This document shows positions 38,346 to 48,098 of a stretch of DNA of 64,000 bases, in pieces. The notes under the pieces were generated by a model that was given only the letters and a program-made list of their open reading frames with translations, made no database searches and was not told the origin of the DNA. The translations under genes and the position numbers were made by a program. Position 1 is the first letter of the stretch. Each line of letters begins with the position of its first letter. The DNA is from Marinobacter zhanjiangensis (GTDB taxonomy: Bacteria; Pseudomonadota; Gammaproteobacteria; Pseudomonadales; Oleiphilaceae): positions 143,528 through 207,527 of the forward strand of contig NZ_BMXV01000008.1 of the NCBI RefSeq assembly GCF_014651935.1, given 5' to 3'.

Positions 38346-39350
38346 TCAGACCTTCAGCACCAGCTTGCCGAAGTTCTCACCCCGGAACAGCATCATCAGG
38401 TGCTCGGGGAACTTCTCGATCCCTTCAACCACGTGCTCACGATGTTTCAGCCTGCCGTCCTTCATCCAGGCGGCCATGTCTTTCGCTGCCACGTCATACC
38501 GGTCGATGTAGTCAAACACCACCATGCCCTCCATGCGGGCGCGGTTGACCAGCAGTGACATATAGTTGCTCGGGCCCTTGGGGGCTTCGGTGTTGTTGTA
38601 CTGGGAAATGGCACCGCAGATCACTACCCGGGCATGCATTCTGAGGCGCGTCAGTGCGGCATTGAGAATATCGCCGCCTACGTTGTCGAAGTAGATATCA
38701 ACGCCCTTGGGGCAGGCCCGGGAGAGGCCGTCGTGAATACTCTCGGACTTGTAGTCAATGGCGTCATCGAAGCCAAGCTCGTTAATCAGGTAATCGCATT
38801 TTTCCTTGCCGCCGGCAATACCAACCGCCCGGGCGCCCTTGATACGGGCAATCTGACCAACCGTGGAGCCCACAGCACCGGCCGCGCCGGACACCAGTAC
38901 GATGTCGCCTTCCTTGAGTGCACCTACTTCAAGGATGCCGAAATAGGCGGTCATACCGGTCATGCCCAGGGTGTTGAGGTAGGTGGGCAGCGGCGCGAGA
39001 TTCGGGTCAACCTTCTGGAAGCCCTTGCCGTCCGACTTGATGTATTCCTGGACACCCAGCATACCGGATACGGTGTCGCCCACCTGGAAGTCCGGGTGGC
39101 TGGACTGGACAACCTCACCCACGCCCAGGGCACGCATGACCTCGCCAGGGTTCACCGGGTCAATGTAGGACTTGCCTTCCCTCATCCAGCCACGCATGGC
39201 CGGGTCCAGGGACAGGTAGCTGGATTTCACCACGATCTCACCACTGCCCGCCTCGGGAACGGGTTCCCGGGTAATCTCGAAATCGTCGTGAGCCGGTTCT
39301 CCCACCGGGCGCTTCGCCAGGCGGACCTGAGTATTGGTATCGCTGCTCAT
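38346..39350 (-). CDS. NADP-dependent medium-chain oxidoreductase (PTGR/CurA-like)
   Basis: 334 residues with AAGGAG before the ATG. The zinc-independent medium-chain dehydrogenase fold shows YLSLDPAMRGWM near residue 46, the Rossmann motif VSGAAGAVGSTVGQIA, and the NVGGDILNAALTRL segment. Relatives reduce the double bond of enones (curcumin, 15-keto prostaglandins, alkenals). It is convergent with the pseudouridine synthase gene (13 bases between stops) and is followed upstream by another SDR-like gene. Confidence 0.9.
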   Translation of the reverse strand: MSSDTNTQVRLAKRPVGEPAHDDFEITREPVPEAGSGEIVVKSSYLSLDPAMRGWMREGKSYIDPVNPGEVMRALGVGEVVQSSHPDFQVGDTVSGMLGVQEYIKSDGKGFQKVDPNLAPLPTYLNTLGMTGMTAYFGILEVGALKEGDIVLVSGAAGAVGSTVGQIARIKGARAVGIAGGKEKCDYLINELGFDDAIDYKSESIHDGLSRACPKGVDIYFDNVGGDILNAALTRLRMHARVVICGAISQYNNTEAPKGPSNYMSLLVNRARMEGMVVFDYIDRYDVAAKDMAAWMKDGRLKHREHVVEGIEKFPEHLMMLFRGENFGKLVLKV

Positions 39351-39425
39351 GGGTTGTGCTCCTTGTCGTTGATGGCCTGAACAAGCTGATGATCAGGACG
39401 TCGTGTCTTGTTAAAGGAACAAGCC

Positions 39426-40064
39426 TCAGAGGCTTGCGAGTGATTCCGCTATGTCGTCATCCCCGGACAGGAGATCGAACGTCTGATTTACGGTGTTGTC
39501 CGCATCCAGCGTGGCAAGCAGCACCGAAGCAACATCTTCACGGGGTATCGAGCCGGTCCGGTCAAGCCTTGTGCTGATCTCGACACGCCCGGTGCCCGGA
39601 TCGTTGGTCAGCGGTCCGGGACGAACCAGAGTGAAATCCAGACCGCTTGCGCGCAGATGTTCATCGGCCTTCTGCTTGGCCCGCAGGTAGTGATGAATCT
39701 TTTCCGGGGCCTTTTCCGGCGCATCAGCCCGCATGCTGCTGACCAGGAGGAAGCGCTTGACCCCGGCGGCTTTGGCGGCATCGATCAGGCGGATGGCCCC
39801 GTTCTGGTCCACATCAACGGTTTTCTCCGGGCCAGTGTGGGGGCCGGAACCGGCGGTGAATACCACCGCGTCGCAGTCCCGTAGGGCATGACTGCAATCT
39901 TCTTCCAGGTCCGCCACCACGGTTTCCGCAGCGCCAAGCTGCTCCAGCGCCTGTGCCTGATCCGGTTTGCGGACCATCGCCCGGGCGGTGTGCTGGCTGT
40001 CAGCCATTTGCCTGACAAGGTGCTGGCCGATCTTGCCATTGGCACCGGCAATAAGAACACGCAT
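39426..40064 (-). CDS. NAD(P)-binding SDR/NmrA-like protein
   Basis: 212 residues with AGGAGG upstream. A nucleotide-binding motif GANGKIGQHL (residues 7-16) and a VFTAGSG strand mark an atypical short-chain dehydrogenase/NmrA-type fold, like the YhfK/HSCARG group. The catalytic Tyr-Lys pair is not obvious (HHYLRAKQKAD has Y..AK). Members may sense redox state or reduce flavins. It lies 75 bases upstream of the CurA-like gene on the same strand and could form a short operon. Confidence 0.83.
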   Translation of the reverse strand: MRVLIAGANGKIGQHLVRQMADSQHTARAMVRKPDQAQALEQLGAAETVVADLEEDCSHALRDCDAVVFTAGSGPHTGPEKTVDVDQNGAIRLIDAAKAAGVKRFLLVSSMRADAPEKAPEKIHHYLRAKQKADEHLRASGLDFTLVRPGPLTNDPGTGRVEISTRLDRTGSIPREDVASVLLATLDADNTVNQTFDLLSGDDDIAESLASL

Positions 40065-40377
40065 GGGTCACCTCCTGATGATCGTTTTCGGGATAACCTT
40101 CATTAAATGCGTCCGGACAGCGGCTGTTTCAAGCCGCGCTTTCGCATCAGGCCGGCCCCCTCTGCCTGACTCGTGCTCACCGCTCTTTGATCCGGCCCGC
40201 TGGCAACTCTAGGGCCTGACCATCAGCTAACTCATCACTTGAAATGATGTGCCGAATACCGCTAAACAATTTTTCCGTGCAGCGTAACTCCTCGATACTA
40301 CGTCCATCGAGATCAGCGAAGCATCTCAAGCGCTGATACCCGAAGAATCCAGACCATGCTTTACGAGGAGTTCAATT
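40065..40377. other. intergenic region
   Basis: 313 bases between the leftward SDR gene and the small exported protein. It should hold two divergent promoters. I see no coding frame with a plausible ribosome-binding site except the one at the right edge (ACGAGGAG before 40378). Confidence 0.5.
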
Positions 40378-40584
40378 ATGTTCGGTATTAATGCAAACCT
40401 GAAAAAAACCGCTGCCATCGCCACCATCGCCGTTGTCGGTGTGCTCGGCGCCGCTAACGCCAGCGCACAGCAAAAGTGGATGGAAGAAGTCATGGAGCAG
40501 CAGTCTCAGGCAGAGCAGCAAACCAGCACCACAGCAACGGCTGACAACAAGGCCGAAGAAAAGGCTGACAGCAACGCATCGTGA
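40378..40584 (+). CDS. small exported protein of unknown function
   Basis: 68 residues with a clear GAGGAG ribosome-binding site. A Sec signal peptide (MFGINANLKKTAAIATIAVV...) is cleaved probably after NASA (residue 29). The mature part is about 40 residues, rich in Q, E, A and K, without cysteine, and probably disordered or helical. A terminator-type hairpin follows. Function unknown. Confidence 0.75.
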   Translation: MFGINANLKKTAAIATIAVVGVLGAANASAQQKWMEEVMEQQSQAEQQTSTTATADNKAEEKADSNAS

Positions 40585-40592
40585 ATTGCTGC

Positions 40593-40624
40593 CAGGGCCC
40601 TGACCGAACACGGCCGGGGCCCTG
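40593..40624 (+). terminator. hairpin after the small exported protein gene
   Basis: CAGGGCCC pairs with GGGCCCTG over 8 bp around a 16-base interval, starting 8 bases after the stop. There is no long T-run; termination is inferred from position. Confidence 0.5.
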
Positions 40625-40787
40625 CATCTCACCTCACCCCGGTGCCCCTCGACCGCCCTCATACCCATCAATGACTTCAAAAGACGTTCGATCTTAACGG
40701 ACTATCCCGATAGTCCCTGAATGGCACGACCCGGTGTCACGATTACAGAGATAGCTTCCTGTGTCTTTCTGGCACCTTATCGATGAC

Positions 40788-41078
40788 CTATAACGGCACC
40801 CGCATGGTTTCACTGCCGCTGTCCGGCATACCGATCATCTCGTCGGTACCGGTGGGAGGAATGACTTCGGTTTTTTCCACACTGAAATCATGGAAGAACT
40901 CCCTCGCCGCGGGCGCACCACTGAACATGACAGCCTTGTCGTCACTGTCAGTGAGCACGTAGCCCTGCCCGTCCAGATAGAAGCGCGCCATGTAGTAACG
41001 CCCTTCCATGGACACGATCTCCAGTAAGGAAATGGTGTCATGCTTGTGGCTTTTCAGTTCGCCAGTGCTCATGTGCAT
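40788..41078 (-). CDS. DUF6482 family protein
   Basis: 96 residues with GGAG six bases before the ATG. The pattern LLEIVSMEGRYYMARFYLDG ... GYVLTDSDDKAVMFSGAPAAREF fits the DUF6482 group, small cytoplasmic proteins of gammaproteobacteria with a beta-strand core. Function is unknown. It is isolated between the small exported protein and the operator region of the alcohol-oxidation genes. Confidence 0.7.
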   Translation of the reverse strand: MHMSTGELKSHKHDTISLLEIVSMEGRYYMARFYLDGQGYVLTDSDDKAVMFSGAPAAREFFHDFSVEKTEVIPPTGTDEMIGMPDSGSETMRVPL

Positions 41079-41288
41079 AGCAGGCTCCGGTTTTCAGGAA
41101 TTGACACCTACAGGTACGTAGGGTCTGCGTGATCGGCTCAACCCCGGTCAGCCCGGCAACCGCCAGGAGCCCGGACTGGCGGCCAGATGGCATTCGTGGG
41201 AGCGGCCTGCTCTGCCTCTGAACACCTTCCTGATCTTTTTTTGAGCAACCCTCTGGTAATCCGACAAAACACTGCTATGTTGTTAGCA

Positions 41289-41316
41289 GATGTACATAAC
41301 ACCTGTTATGTACATC
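41289..41316. promoter_or_regulatory. 28-bp perfect palindromic operator upstream of the GMC oxidoreductase gene
   Basis: GATGTACATAACA and its exact complement TGTTATGTACATC are separated by CC. This lies 73 bases before the GMC start codon and 26 bases after a TTGAGC element. Length and symmetry fit a dimeric regulator's binding site. The TetR gene at 44972-45589, downstream in the same transcription unit, is the natural candidate; this pairing is inference. Confidence 0.75.
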
Positions 41317-41388
41317 CGTAATTTCCAATAAATGCGGGCACTGCCAATACCAGACAGGGCCTGCCCGGAAGCGTTGTCGGAGAAGCAT

Positions 41389-43113
41389 ATGAAGAACAAA
41401 AACAACAAGATGTCAGCACATCTTCAGGAAGATTTTGAAGCAGGGCGACTGTCACGCAGAGGATTCATCAAGGCCGCAGCAGCACTGGGCGTGGTGGCTT
41501 CGGTGCCGATGGTACTGGGCGCCAGGCATGCGCGGGCGTCATCAGCCGATAAATATGACTACGTTATTATCGGTGCCGGCTCGGCCGGCTCTGCCCTGGC
41601 CGCCCGGCTGGCCGAGGACACCTCGAAGAACATCCTGGTGCTCGAAGCTGGCCCGCCTGACAGCCACCAGGCGATCCACGTACCCGTTGCGTTTCCGCAG
41701 CTGTTCAAAACACCGTTTGACTGGGACTACACTTCCGTGCCCCAGAGTGGGCTTGCCGGCAATACCGTTTACATCCCCAGAGGCAAGGTCTATGGCGGCT
41801 CCAGTTCCATCAACGCCATGATCTACATGCGCGGCCATCCGAACAGTTACAACGCCTGGGCGCAGGATAATCCCGGCTGGAGCTACGCTGAACTGCTGCC
41901 CTACTTCATTCGTGGCGAAGACAACTCCCGCGGCGAAAGCCCTGACCATGGCGTTGGCGGCCCGCTGAGCGTGATTGACCAGCGTGACCCGAACCCGCTG
42001 TCCAAAGCGATGGTGGCTGCCGCCGGCGAACGGGGCTATCCGCTGAATGAGGATTTCAACGCAGGTAGCCAGGAGGGCTTTGGTCTTTATCAGGTCACCC
42101 AGAAAGGCGGTATGAGAGCCTCCGCGGCGGGTGCCTACCTCCACCCTGCCCTGGAGCGCGGCAATGTCACCATTCAGGGTGAAGCGCTGGTGCACAACCT
42201 CATCATGGAAAACGGCCAGTGTACCGGCGTCCGCTTCGAGTCCGGCGACGAAATGCATGAGGTTCATGCCGGTAGCGAGGTTGTCCTGTCCGCCGGGTCC
42301 ATCGGCTCACCGCAGATCCTGATGCTGTCCGGCATCGGCGCCAGAAGCGACCTGGAAGCCCATGGCATCACAGTGGTCAACGACCTGCCGGGAGTTGGCC
42401 AGAATCTTCAGGACCACGCCATGGTACCCGTGGCCTATGAGTGCACACAGCCGATAACACTGGCCGGTGCGGAGACCCCGGAACAGGCCGAACTGCTCAA
42501 GGAGGGCATGGGACTGCTGACCTCCAATATCGGGGAAGCGGGCGGCTTTCTGAAACTGGACCCGGCTGCCGTTGCCCCGGAGCTGCAGTTCCACTTTGCC
42601 CCGAACTATTTCATTGCCGACGGTGCCGGCAACCCTGCGGGCCACGGCTTTACGCTGATGCCCGGCATTGTGGGCACCAAGAGTGTTGGCTCGATCAGGC
42701 TGACGTCATCGGATCCCCACGCCAAGCCCGCCATTGATCCCGCGATCCTGAAGGATGATCACGACCTGGAGGTTATGGTCGAGGGGCTCAAGATCGCCCG
42801 CAATGTTCTCAACGCGCCGGCGTTCGATGAGTACCGGGGCGCTGAATATATGCCGGGCGAGTCCGTCCACACGGATGACGACATCCGCGACTATATTCGT
42901 AATAACACCCAGACCATCTACCACCCGGTGGGTACCTGCAAAATGGGGTCTGACCAACGGTCAGTCGTGGATTCGCAGCTTCGGGTGCATGGCGTCAAGG
43001 GTTTGCGGGTGGCGGACGCATCCGTCATGCCGCGCATCATCAATGGCAACACCAACGCTGTCTGCATGGTGATTGGCGAAAAGTGCGCCGACCTGATCAG
43101 GGAAGACGCCTGA
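41389..43113 (+). CDS. GMC family FAD-dependent alcohol dehydrogenase, probable Tat substrate
   Basis: 574 residues from the ATG at 41389 (GGAGAAGC before it; the longer frame adds 19 residues). Residues 21-28 hold a twin-arginine motif (LSRRGFIK) and a hydrophobic stretch follows to about residue 50, so the enzyme is likely exported folded. The FAD motif [13 protein letters not shown] is at about 62-74; the catalytic region [11 protein letters not shown] and the NGNTNAV asparagine are intact. It should oxidise an alcohol to an aldehyde, passing electrons to the respiratory chain. It is followed 60 bases later by an aldehyde dehydrogenase gene. Confidence 0.93.
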   Translation: MKNKNNKMSAHLQEDFEAGRLSRRGFIKAAAALGVVASVPMVLGARHARASSADKYDYVIIGAGSAGSALAARLAEDTSKNILVLEAGPPDSHQAIHVPVAFPQLFKTPFDWDYTSVPQSGLAGNTVYIPRGKVYGGSSSINAMIYMRGHPNSYNAWAQDNPGWSYAELLPYFIRGEDNSRGESPDHGVGGPLSVIDQRDPNPLSKAMVAAAGERGYPLNEDFNAGSQEGFGLYQVTQKGGMRASAAGAYLHPALERGNVTIQGEALVHNLIMENGQCTGVRFESGDEMHEVHAGSEVVLSAGSIGSPQILMLSGIGARSDLEAHGITVVNDLPGVGQNLQDHAMVPVAYECTQPITLAGAETPEQAELLKEGMGLLTSNIGEAGGFLKLDPAAVAPELQFHFAPNYFIADGAGNPAGHGFTLMPGIVGTKSVGSIRLTSSDPHAKPAIDPAILKDDHDLEVMVEGLKIARNVLNAPAFDEYRGAEYMPGESVHTDDDIRDYIRNNTQTIYHPVGTCKMGSDQRSVVDSQLRVHGVKGLRVADASVMPRIINGNTNAVCMVIGEKCADLIREDA

Positions 43114-43173
43114 ACAGCGCCTTGCGCAATGCTCGCCACCCCGCATTCACCAAAGATCAGCTAAGGAACAACC

Positions 43174-44931
43174 ATGACCGCGACACAATCACAACCAAAG
43201 CCGGATTCGGCCTTTGAATCCCTGGACCAGGCCGTTGCCGACCTGAAAACCAACGCCCTCAAGTGGGCCCGGACCTCCGCACAGGAACGCATCGCCCTGC
43301 TTTCCCAGGTCCGCGACCGCCTGATAAAGGTCGCCCCCGCCTGGGCGGAAGAAGCAGCCCGGCAGAAACAGATACCGGCCGGCTCGCCACTGGCCGGGGA
43401 GGAGTGGATATCGGGACCCTACGCCGTTATGGGTGCCTGCAACCAGTTGATTCATACCCTTTCATCAATGGACGGCAAGGCCTTCCTGGAAGACATCCCG
43501 TTGCGGGAGTCGGTGACCGGTCAGGTAATCGCCGGTATCGTCCCACATTCGATCTGGGACCGACTGCTGCTCTCCGGTGTGCGCGCCGATGTCTGGATGC
43601 AGAAAGAGGTCACCAAAGACAATCTCGCGACCCACACCGCAAGCGCCTATGACATCCCCCTGTCTGAGCGGGAAGGCAAGGTTGCGCTGATTCTCGGCGC
43701 CGGCAATATCGCCGCCATCCCGCCCCTGGATTGCTTCCAGAAGCTGTTTTCCGAGCACCAGGTGGCCATTCTGAAAATGAACCCGGTGAACGAGTATCTC
43801 GATGTCTACCTGAAGGATGCCTTCAAACCGCTGATCGACGCGGGCGCCCTGCGGATTGTCCGGGGTGGCCTGGAGGTCGGCAAGTATCTGACCAATCACC
43901 CGGATATCGACGAGCTGCACATTACCGGCGCCGGCGCCTCCCACGACGCCATTGTCTGGGGCGGTGGCGAGGAGACCGCAAAGAACAAGGCCGCCGGCAC
44001 ACCGGTCAACAACCGCAGGATCACCTCCGAACTGGGTGCGGTCTGCCCCACTATTGTGGTTCCGGGCCCCTGGAGCGATGCCGACATTGCCTTCCAGGCC
44101 GAGCACATCGCCACCCAGAAGCTGCACAATTCCGGCTTCAACTGCGTGGCCTGTCAGATGCTCGTGCTTCCCGAGAACTGGGCGCTGTCGGACAAGCTGA
44201 TGACCAGCGTTCAGGAAACCATGGCCAGGGTGCCGTCCCGTCCGCTGTATTACCCGGGGGCCACCGACCGCATGACCGGGTTCTCGCAACAGGGCGATAA
44301 CATCCTGAAGTTCGAACGCCCGGGTACCGAGGCCTGCCTGGTTGAACCATTATCCGCCGAGTCACCGGAAGGAGAAACCAGGCCCTGGTTCAGCAACAAC
44401 GAAGTGTTTGCGCCCGCCATGAGCACATACCGCATTGCGGGAGAGGATCCGGCGGAGTATCTGCGCAGGGCCGTCGCCTACGCCAACGACCAGCTGCACG
44501 GCACCCTGGGTGCCAATATCATCATACATCCGGCGACCATCCGTGAGATCGGTACCGATACCTTCGAGTCGATCATTGCAGAGCTGCGCTATGGCACCAT
44601 CGCCATCAACGCCTGGACAGGGCTCGGTTTCCTGATGCCCCAGTGCCCCTGGGGTGCATTCCCCGAGCACACCCTGGACGATGTGCAGAGCGGCATCGGC
44701 TTCGTCCACAACACCTATATGTTCGACAAGGTTGAACGCTGTGTGGTGTACGCGCCCTTCCGGCCCTTCCCGCGAAACCTGATGAGCTTCGGTTTTACCC
44801 TGCTGCCGAAACCACCCTGGTTTGTGTCCAACCGGAAGCAGCACGTACTGGGCAAACTGCTCACGGAGTTCCAGTACCAGCCCTCGATTCTGAAGGTTCC
44901 CAGAATCTTCCTGAATGCCTTGTTGGGGTGA
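43174..44931 (+). CDS. aldehyde dehydrogenase family protein
   Basis: 585 residues with AAGGAAC before the ATG, longer than the usual ~500. The cofactor glycine motif LILGAGNIAAIP and the ELGAVCP region replace the canonical glutamate motif, and the catalytic cysteine lies in HNSGFNCVACQM. Such a long form is typical of a divergent ALDH clade. It should oxidise an aldehyde, presumably the product of the GMC enzyme. It is the middle gene of the GMC-ALDH-TetR set. Confidence 0.88.
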   Translation: MTATQSQPKPDSAFESLDQAVADLKTNALKWARTSAQERIALLSQVRDRLIKVAPAWAEEAARQKQIPAGSPLAGEEWISGPYAVMGACNQLIHTLSSMDGKAFLEDIPLRESVTGQVIAGIVPHSIWDRLLLSGVRADVWMQKEVTKDNLATHTASAYDIPLSEREGKVALILGAGNIAAIPPLDCFQKLFSEHQVAILKMNPVNEYLDVYLKDAFKPLIDAGALRIVRGGLEVGKYLTNHPDIDELHITGAGASHDAIVWGGGEETAKNKAAGTPVNNRRITSELGAVCPTIVVPGPWSDADIAFQAEHIATQKLHNSGFNCVACQMLVLPENWALSDKLMTSVQETMARVPSRPLYYPGATDRMTGFSQQGDNILKFERPGTEACLVEPLSAESPEGETRPWFSNNEVFAPAMSTYRIAGEDPAEYLRRAVAYANDQLHGTLGANIIIHPATIREIGTDTFESIIAELRYGTIAINAWTGLGFLMPQCPWGAFPEHTLDDVQSGIGFVHNTYMFDKVERCVVYAPFRPFPRNLMSFGFTLLPKPPWFVSNRKQHVLGKLLTEFQYQPSILKVPRIFLNALLG

Positions 44932-44971
44932 TAGTCGTGGGTTAAAGTCAGGCAAAAATCGACCAGGAGTG

Positions 44972-45589
44972 ATGATGGCAACCGTTGAAAAGGTCCAGAA
45001 GATAAAGGCGGATGCCCGAAAGCGCTCAAAGCAGCGGGTCGATACCAGAAATGAACTCGCCTCCCATGCCATCATGGCTCTTTCCGAGCTGGGCTATGCG
45101 AGGACGGGTCTGCGTGACATAGCGACCTTGTCGGGGCGCTCCGTGGGAGCGCTCACCTATTATTTCGATGGCAAGATCGATCTGATCGCCTACTGCGTTC
45201 GCCTGTACAAGGAGCAGTTCGTGCGGCAGATCGATGTGGCCATGGCCGGCCACAACAGCAGTGCGGAGGTCATCGAGGCGGTAACCGGCGCCTTCGCCTG
45301 GGCCATCGAACACGATGCCCACAAGCACCGCCTGTGGTATGACATCCGTTCACAGTCGCTGTTTGAAGAGGCCTTCCGGCCCGTGGTCCGGGAAATCGAG
45401 GACAACCTGATTGCCATGGTTGTCCGCTTTCTTTCACGGCTTGGCCGGCCCGACGACAACGGCCAAACCACCTATTTTCTGCTGGATGGCCTGTTTCGTG
45501 TCCACCTGCAGGCAGCCCTCGAGGGAGACACCCGCGCCCCGGAAAACCTGAAAGCCGCCATGTGCGCGGTGCTGGACAGCAGGGAATAG
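44972..45589 (+). CDS. TetR family regulator of the alcohol-oxidation genes
   Basis: 205 residues from the ATG at 44972 (AGGAG upstream). The N-terminal helix-turn-helix is clear (GLRDIATLSGRSVGALTYYFDGKIDLIAYC), the rest helical. It lies 40 bases after the ALDH stop in the same direction and probably shares that transcript, so it may autoregulate with the 13-bp inverted repeat upstream of the GMC gene. The effector is unknown; an alcohol or acid substrate of the pathway is a guess. Confidence 0.87.
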   Translation: MMATVEKVQKIKADARKRSKQRVDTRNELASHAIMALSELGYARTGLRDIATLSGRSVGALTYYFDGKIDLIAYCVRLYKEQFVRQIDVAMAGHNSSAEVIEAVTGAFAWAIEHDAHKHRLWYDIRSQSLFEEAFRPVVREIEDNLIAMVVRFLSRLGRPDDNGQTTYFLLDGLFRVHLQAALEGDTRAPENLKAAMCAVLDSRE

Positions 45590-45689
45590 CTCACTCCAGG
45601 AGCAAAGGTCAGGATAGATCGACCTTTAACTCCTTGCGATTCCTGCCCTTGCCTGGCTGTGTTACATGGTCAAACGTCCCCGCCCCTCT

Positions 45690-47423
45690 TCAGATCCGAG
45701 CCTGCAGCGCATCGATGAACCCATACAGATCCACCACTTTTTCAGCATCCGGATCGGTGGTCTTGCCCTTCAGATCCGCCGTGATAATGCCATCAGCGAC
45801 GGTGTCCTTGAGTGCCTGCTTGAGCGCTTCAGCATACGCGGCCAGTTCTTCGTTGCCGTCCCTCTCGGCGAGAGCCTCAAGCGCATTGCCCAGCGCGTAG
45901 ACCAGGGCCGAAGGATTGAAGTGGGCCTCTTTACCGCCACTCTCCTTGTAGGTCAGGTAAAGATCATGGGCGGTGCCGTGAGGCGCCTCGAAAAGCATGG
46001 TGCCTTCCTTGCTCTCGATGATCGAACTGGCGGTAGCCAGGCTTCCACCCAGAGCGGCGGAAATGTCGGAGTAAATGTCCCCGTCCAGGTTCTGGGAGGG
46101 ATACAGGGCATTCCGCGGCGGATCGGTGATCATTTTCTTGAGTTGGCTGGAAGGCCGCATGATCATGAAGGATGGCGGCGGGGTGTGCTGTTTGGCCAGC
46201 TCCCGGCGCACTTCGGTGATCACGTTGCTGAAGACTTCGTCATACTCCATGTATTCCCGTTTCAGGCCGAAATAGACTTCCTTGTCCTTACGTGATGCAT
46301 CGCGGAATACCTGGCTGACCCAGTCCTTGATCGCTTCACGATCATTGGACATAAGCAGCATGGGGTCGCCTTTTTTGACGTGCCTGGCGTGCCGTTCCTC
46401 GCCATCCACCACCACCTTCACGATGCCGTCTTCCCTCGCGGGGGCATTAAAGCTGCCGTACTGGTCGCCACCGCCAGCGCTCATGCGAGAGATGGACACA
46501 TGCACGTTGCGCGGCGGAATGCCGTGGAGTTTGAGCTGGTTGACAAGCTTGAAGAGTTTGCGACCGGTGGTGTTGTCCGGCACCCCCCAGAGGGCGTGGT
46601 CCGGCGGGTTGGACACGATCCGCGCCGCCTGGGCGTCAATCAGCTCGTAGTAGAAGCCGAGGCCGAGTTCTTCCACTTTTTCCTGATAGTGCTTTTTATA
46701 GACGCTCTCGATGGTGGAACGCATGGCGCCATCGTAACCGGGTATCACCGTATCCTTCAGGCCCAGATAGATGTCCCTTTTTTCGTCAATGGCCCGCTGG
46801 AAAAACTGGTGCGCCCAGTCGGTGATGTCCGCCGTGTCATTGGTGGCAAGCAGCAGCGGATCACCCTTACTGACCTCCCGGCGATGCAGCTCTTCCGGGT
46901 CACCACTGCTGCCCACGAACAGAAGCTTGATGATACCCGTGGCACGGGAGAGTTCGTTAAAACTGTCCTTGATGCCACCGTTTTCCATGGTCATTACCTC
47001 GATGTCGCGACCGATCCATTCTGGCCGCCTCACCCGGATATTGCGGAACTGGATGTCCTCACGGGTGATGTTGCCGCCAATGCCCTTGCGGATGGCCCCG
47101 TTCGGCGACTTGGTGGCCAGGGGATCGAGGGAAGTCCCCTCCATGTCAGGGTGCTTCCTGAGCAGTTCCTCAAGCTGGCTGCGATTGACCGTAATACCGG
47201 CGTTCTTGATGCCCACGCCGTACTTTTTGAGTGCCTCAATGGACTCGGTCACCGCTCGACCATTGGTAACCAGCCGGTTCTCGGCAGACAGGTCAATTTC
47301 CTTGAGTTCGATATCCAGCTTCGAGGAAACAAAGTTCTTCAGGAGCTCCTCGAAAGCCACCTGGGCCATCTCGTCGCCGTGGAGGATTACCAGTGGCGAT
47401 TCCACCTTGATCTTGTTGCCCAT
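45690..47423 (-). CDS. isocitrate/isopropylmalate dehydrogenase family enzyme with an internal duplication
   Basis: 577 residues from the ATG at 47423 (AAAGGAGAACACG before it), much longer than the ~420 of common ICDH. The active-site features are present: NLDGDIYSDISAALGGSLATASS (metal- and substrate-binding acidic residues) and the FEAPHGTAHDLYL cofactor motif. Residues about 126-287 and 304-449 look like two copies of one segment: KGDPLLLATNDTADITDWAHQFF versus KGDPMLLMSNDREAIKDWVSQVF, and SNPPDHALWGVPDNTTG versus TDPPRNALYPSQNLDGD. The enzyme likely decarboxylates isocitrate with NADP. It is convergent with the TetR gene. Confidence 0.86.
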   Translation of the reverse strand: MGNKIKVESPLVILHGDEMAQVAFEELLKNFVSSKLDIELKEIDLSAENRLVTNGRAVTESIEALKKYGVGIKNAGITVNRSQLEELLRKHPDMEGTSLDPLATKSPNGAIRKGIGGNITREDIQFRNIRVRRPEWIGRDIEVMTMENGGIKDSFNELSRATGIIKLLFVGSSGDPEELHRREVSKGDPLLLATNDTADITDWAHQFFQRAIDEKRDIYLGLKDTVIPGYDGAMRSTIESVYKKHYQEKVEELGLGFYYELIDAQAARIVSNPPDHALWGVPDNTTGRKLFKLVNQLKLHGIPPRNVHVSISRMSAGGGDQYGSFNAPAREDGIVKVVVDGEERHARHVKKGDPMLLMSNDREAIKDWVSQVFRDASRKDKEVYFGLKREYMEYDEVFSNVITEVRRELAKQHTPPPSFMIMRPSSQLKKMITDPPRNALYPSQNLDGDIYSDISAALGGSLATASSIIESKEGTMLFEAPHGTAHDLYLTYKESGGKEAHFNPSALVYALGNALEALAERDGNEELAAYAEALKQALKDTVADGIITADLKGKTTDPDAEKVVDLYGFIDALQARI

Positions 47424-47625
47424 CGTGTTCTCCTTTCGGTTGTCCTGTAAGCCAGAACCAGGAAGCCGGAGACCTCTCTCAACCCTCAGCCCGGCGGCGC
47501 CGGGATCAGGAAAAACAGCGTGGTTCAGTCGCATTCTGCCCCGACCACAGCATCTGGTTCTGGAAAGCTATTGTTCATTATAGGGTCAGTCGCGCACAAT
47601 TGACGCGAAACTGCCTGACGTAAGA

Positions 47626-47943
47626 GTGAACATGCACGCGACGACAGCAAACGTAAAAACCCGGATCCTGTTCCATGGTAAACGCCTGAGCATTTACCTG
47701 GTCCGCTACCCGGAGGGCCACAAGGTGGTGCCTCACGTGGACATGATATCCGGGGGCCGGCTGTACAAACTCAATTGCGTACTGGTCAAACCCGGGGCTG
47801 GCGGCGAATTCATCTGCGAAAAAAACCTGTTCAACCTGTTCGGGCGACTCATAGTGTTCCGGCCGGACCTTTACCAGCATCGGGTGTCCAGAATCGAACG
47901 CGGCAGTCGATGGCTTCTCAGTTTTGCCCTGACCCGCCCCTGA
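47626..47943 (+). CDS. short 2-oxoglutarate/Fe(II) oxygenase-like protein
   Basis: 105 residues from the GTG at 47626, or 103 from the ATG at 47632; neither has a strong ribosome-binding site. The motif KVVPHVDM gives H-x-D, and LYQHRVSRIERGSRWLLSFAL gives the distal His and 2-oxoglutarate-binding Arg of the jelly-roll family, but only half the usual length is present. It may be a minimal domain or a member of a short clade. It lies 155 bases upstream of the PHA depolymerase gene and may be separate from it. Confidence 0.65.
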   Translation: MNMHATTANVKTRILFHGKRLSIYLVRYPEGHKVVPHVDMISGGRLYKLNCVLVKPGAGGEFICEKNLFNLFGRLIVFRPDLYQHRVSRIERGSRWLLSFALTRP

Positions 47944-48098
47944 TGTCCCCGGCTCTTTCGCGCTGATCAATAAACACGCGTATGATAGGCTCCATCGTCC
48001 AGAATACCCGGCTCACCGAGACCGGGAGCCAGTATCCAGCGGAGTGGAGTAGCGGCACCGATACGGACCAACCAAACTCACTCAGGATAACGCGCATT

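Noticed and set aside
40710..40735. Possible sigma-54 promoter (TGGCACGACCCGG)
   Set aside because: The -24 part fits loosely but the -12 TTGC element is missing.
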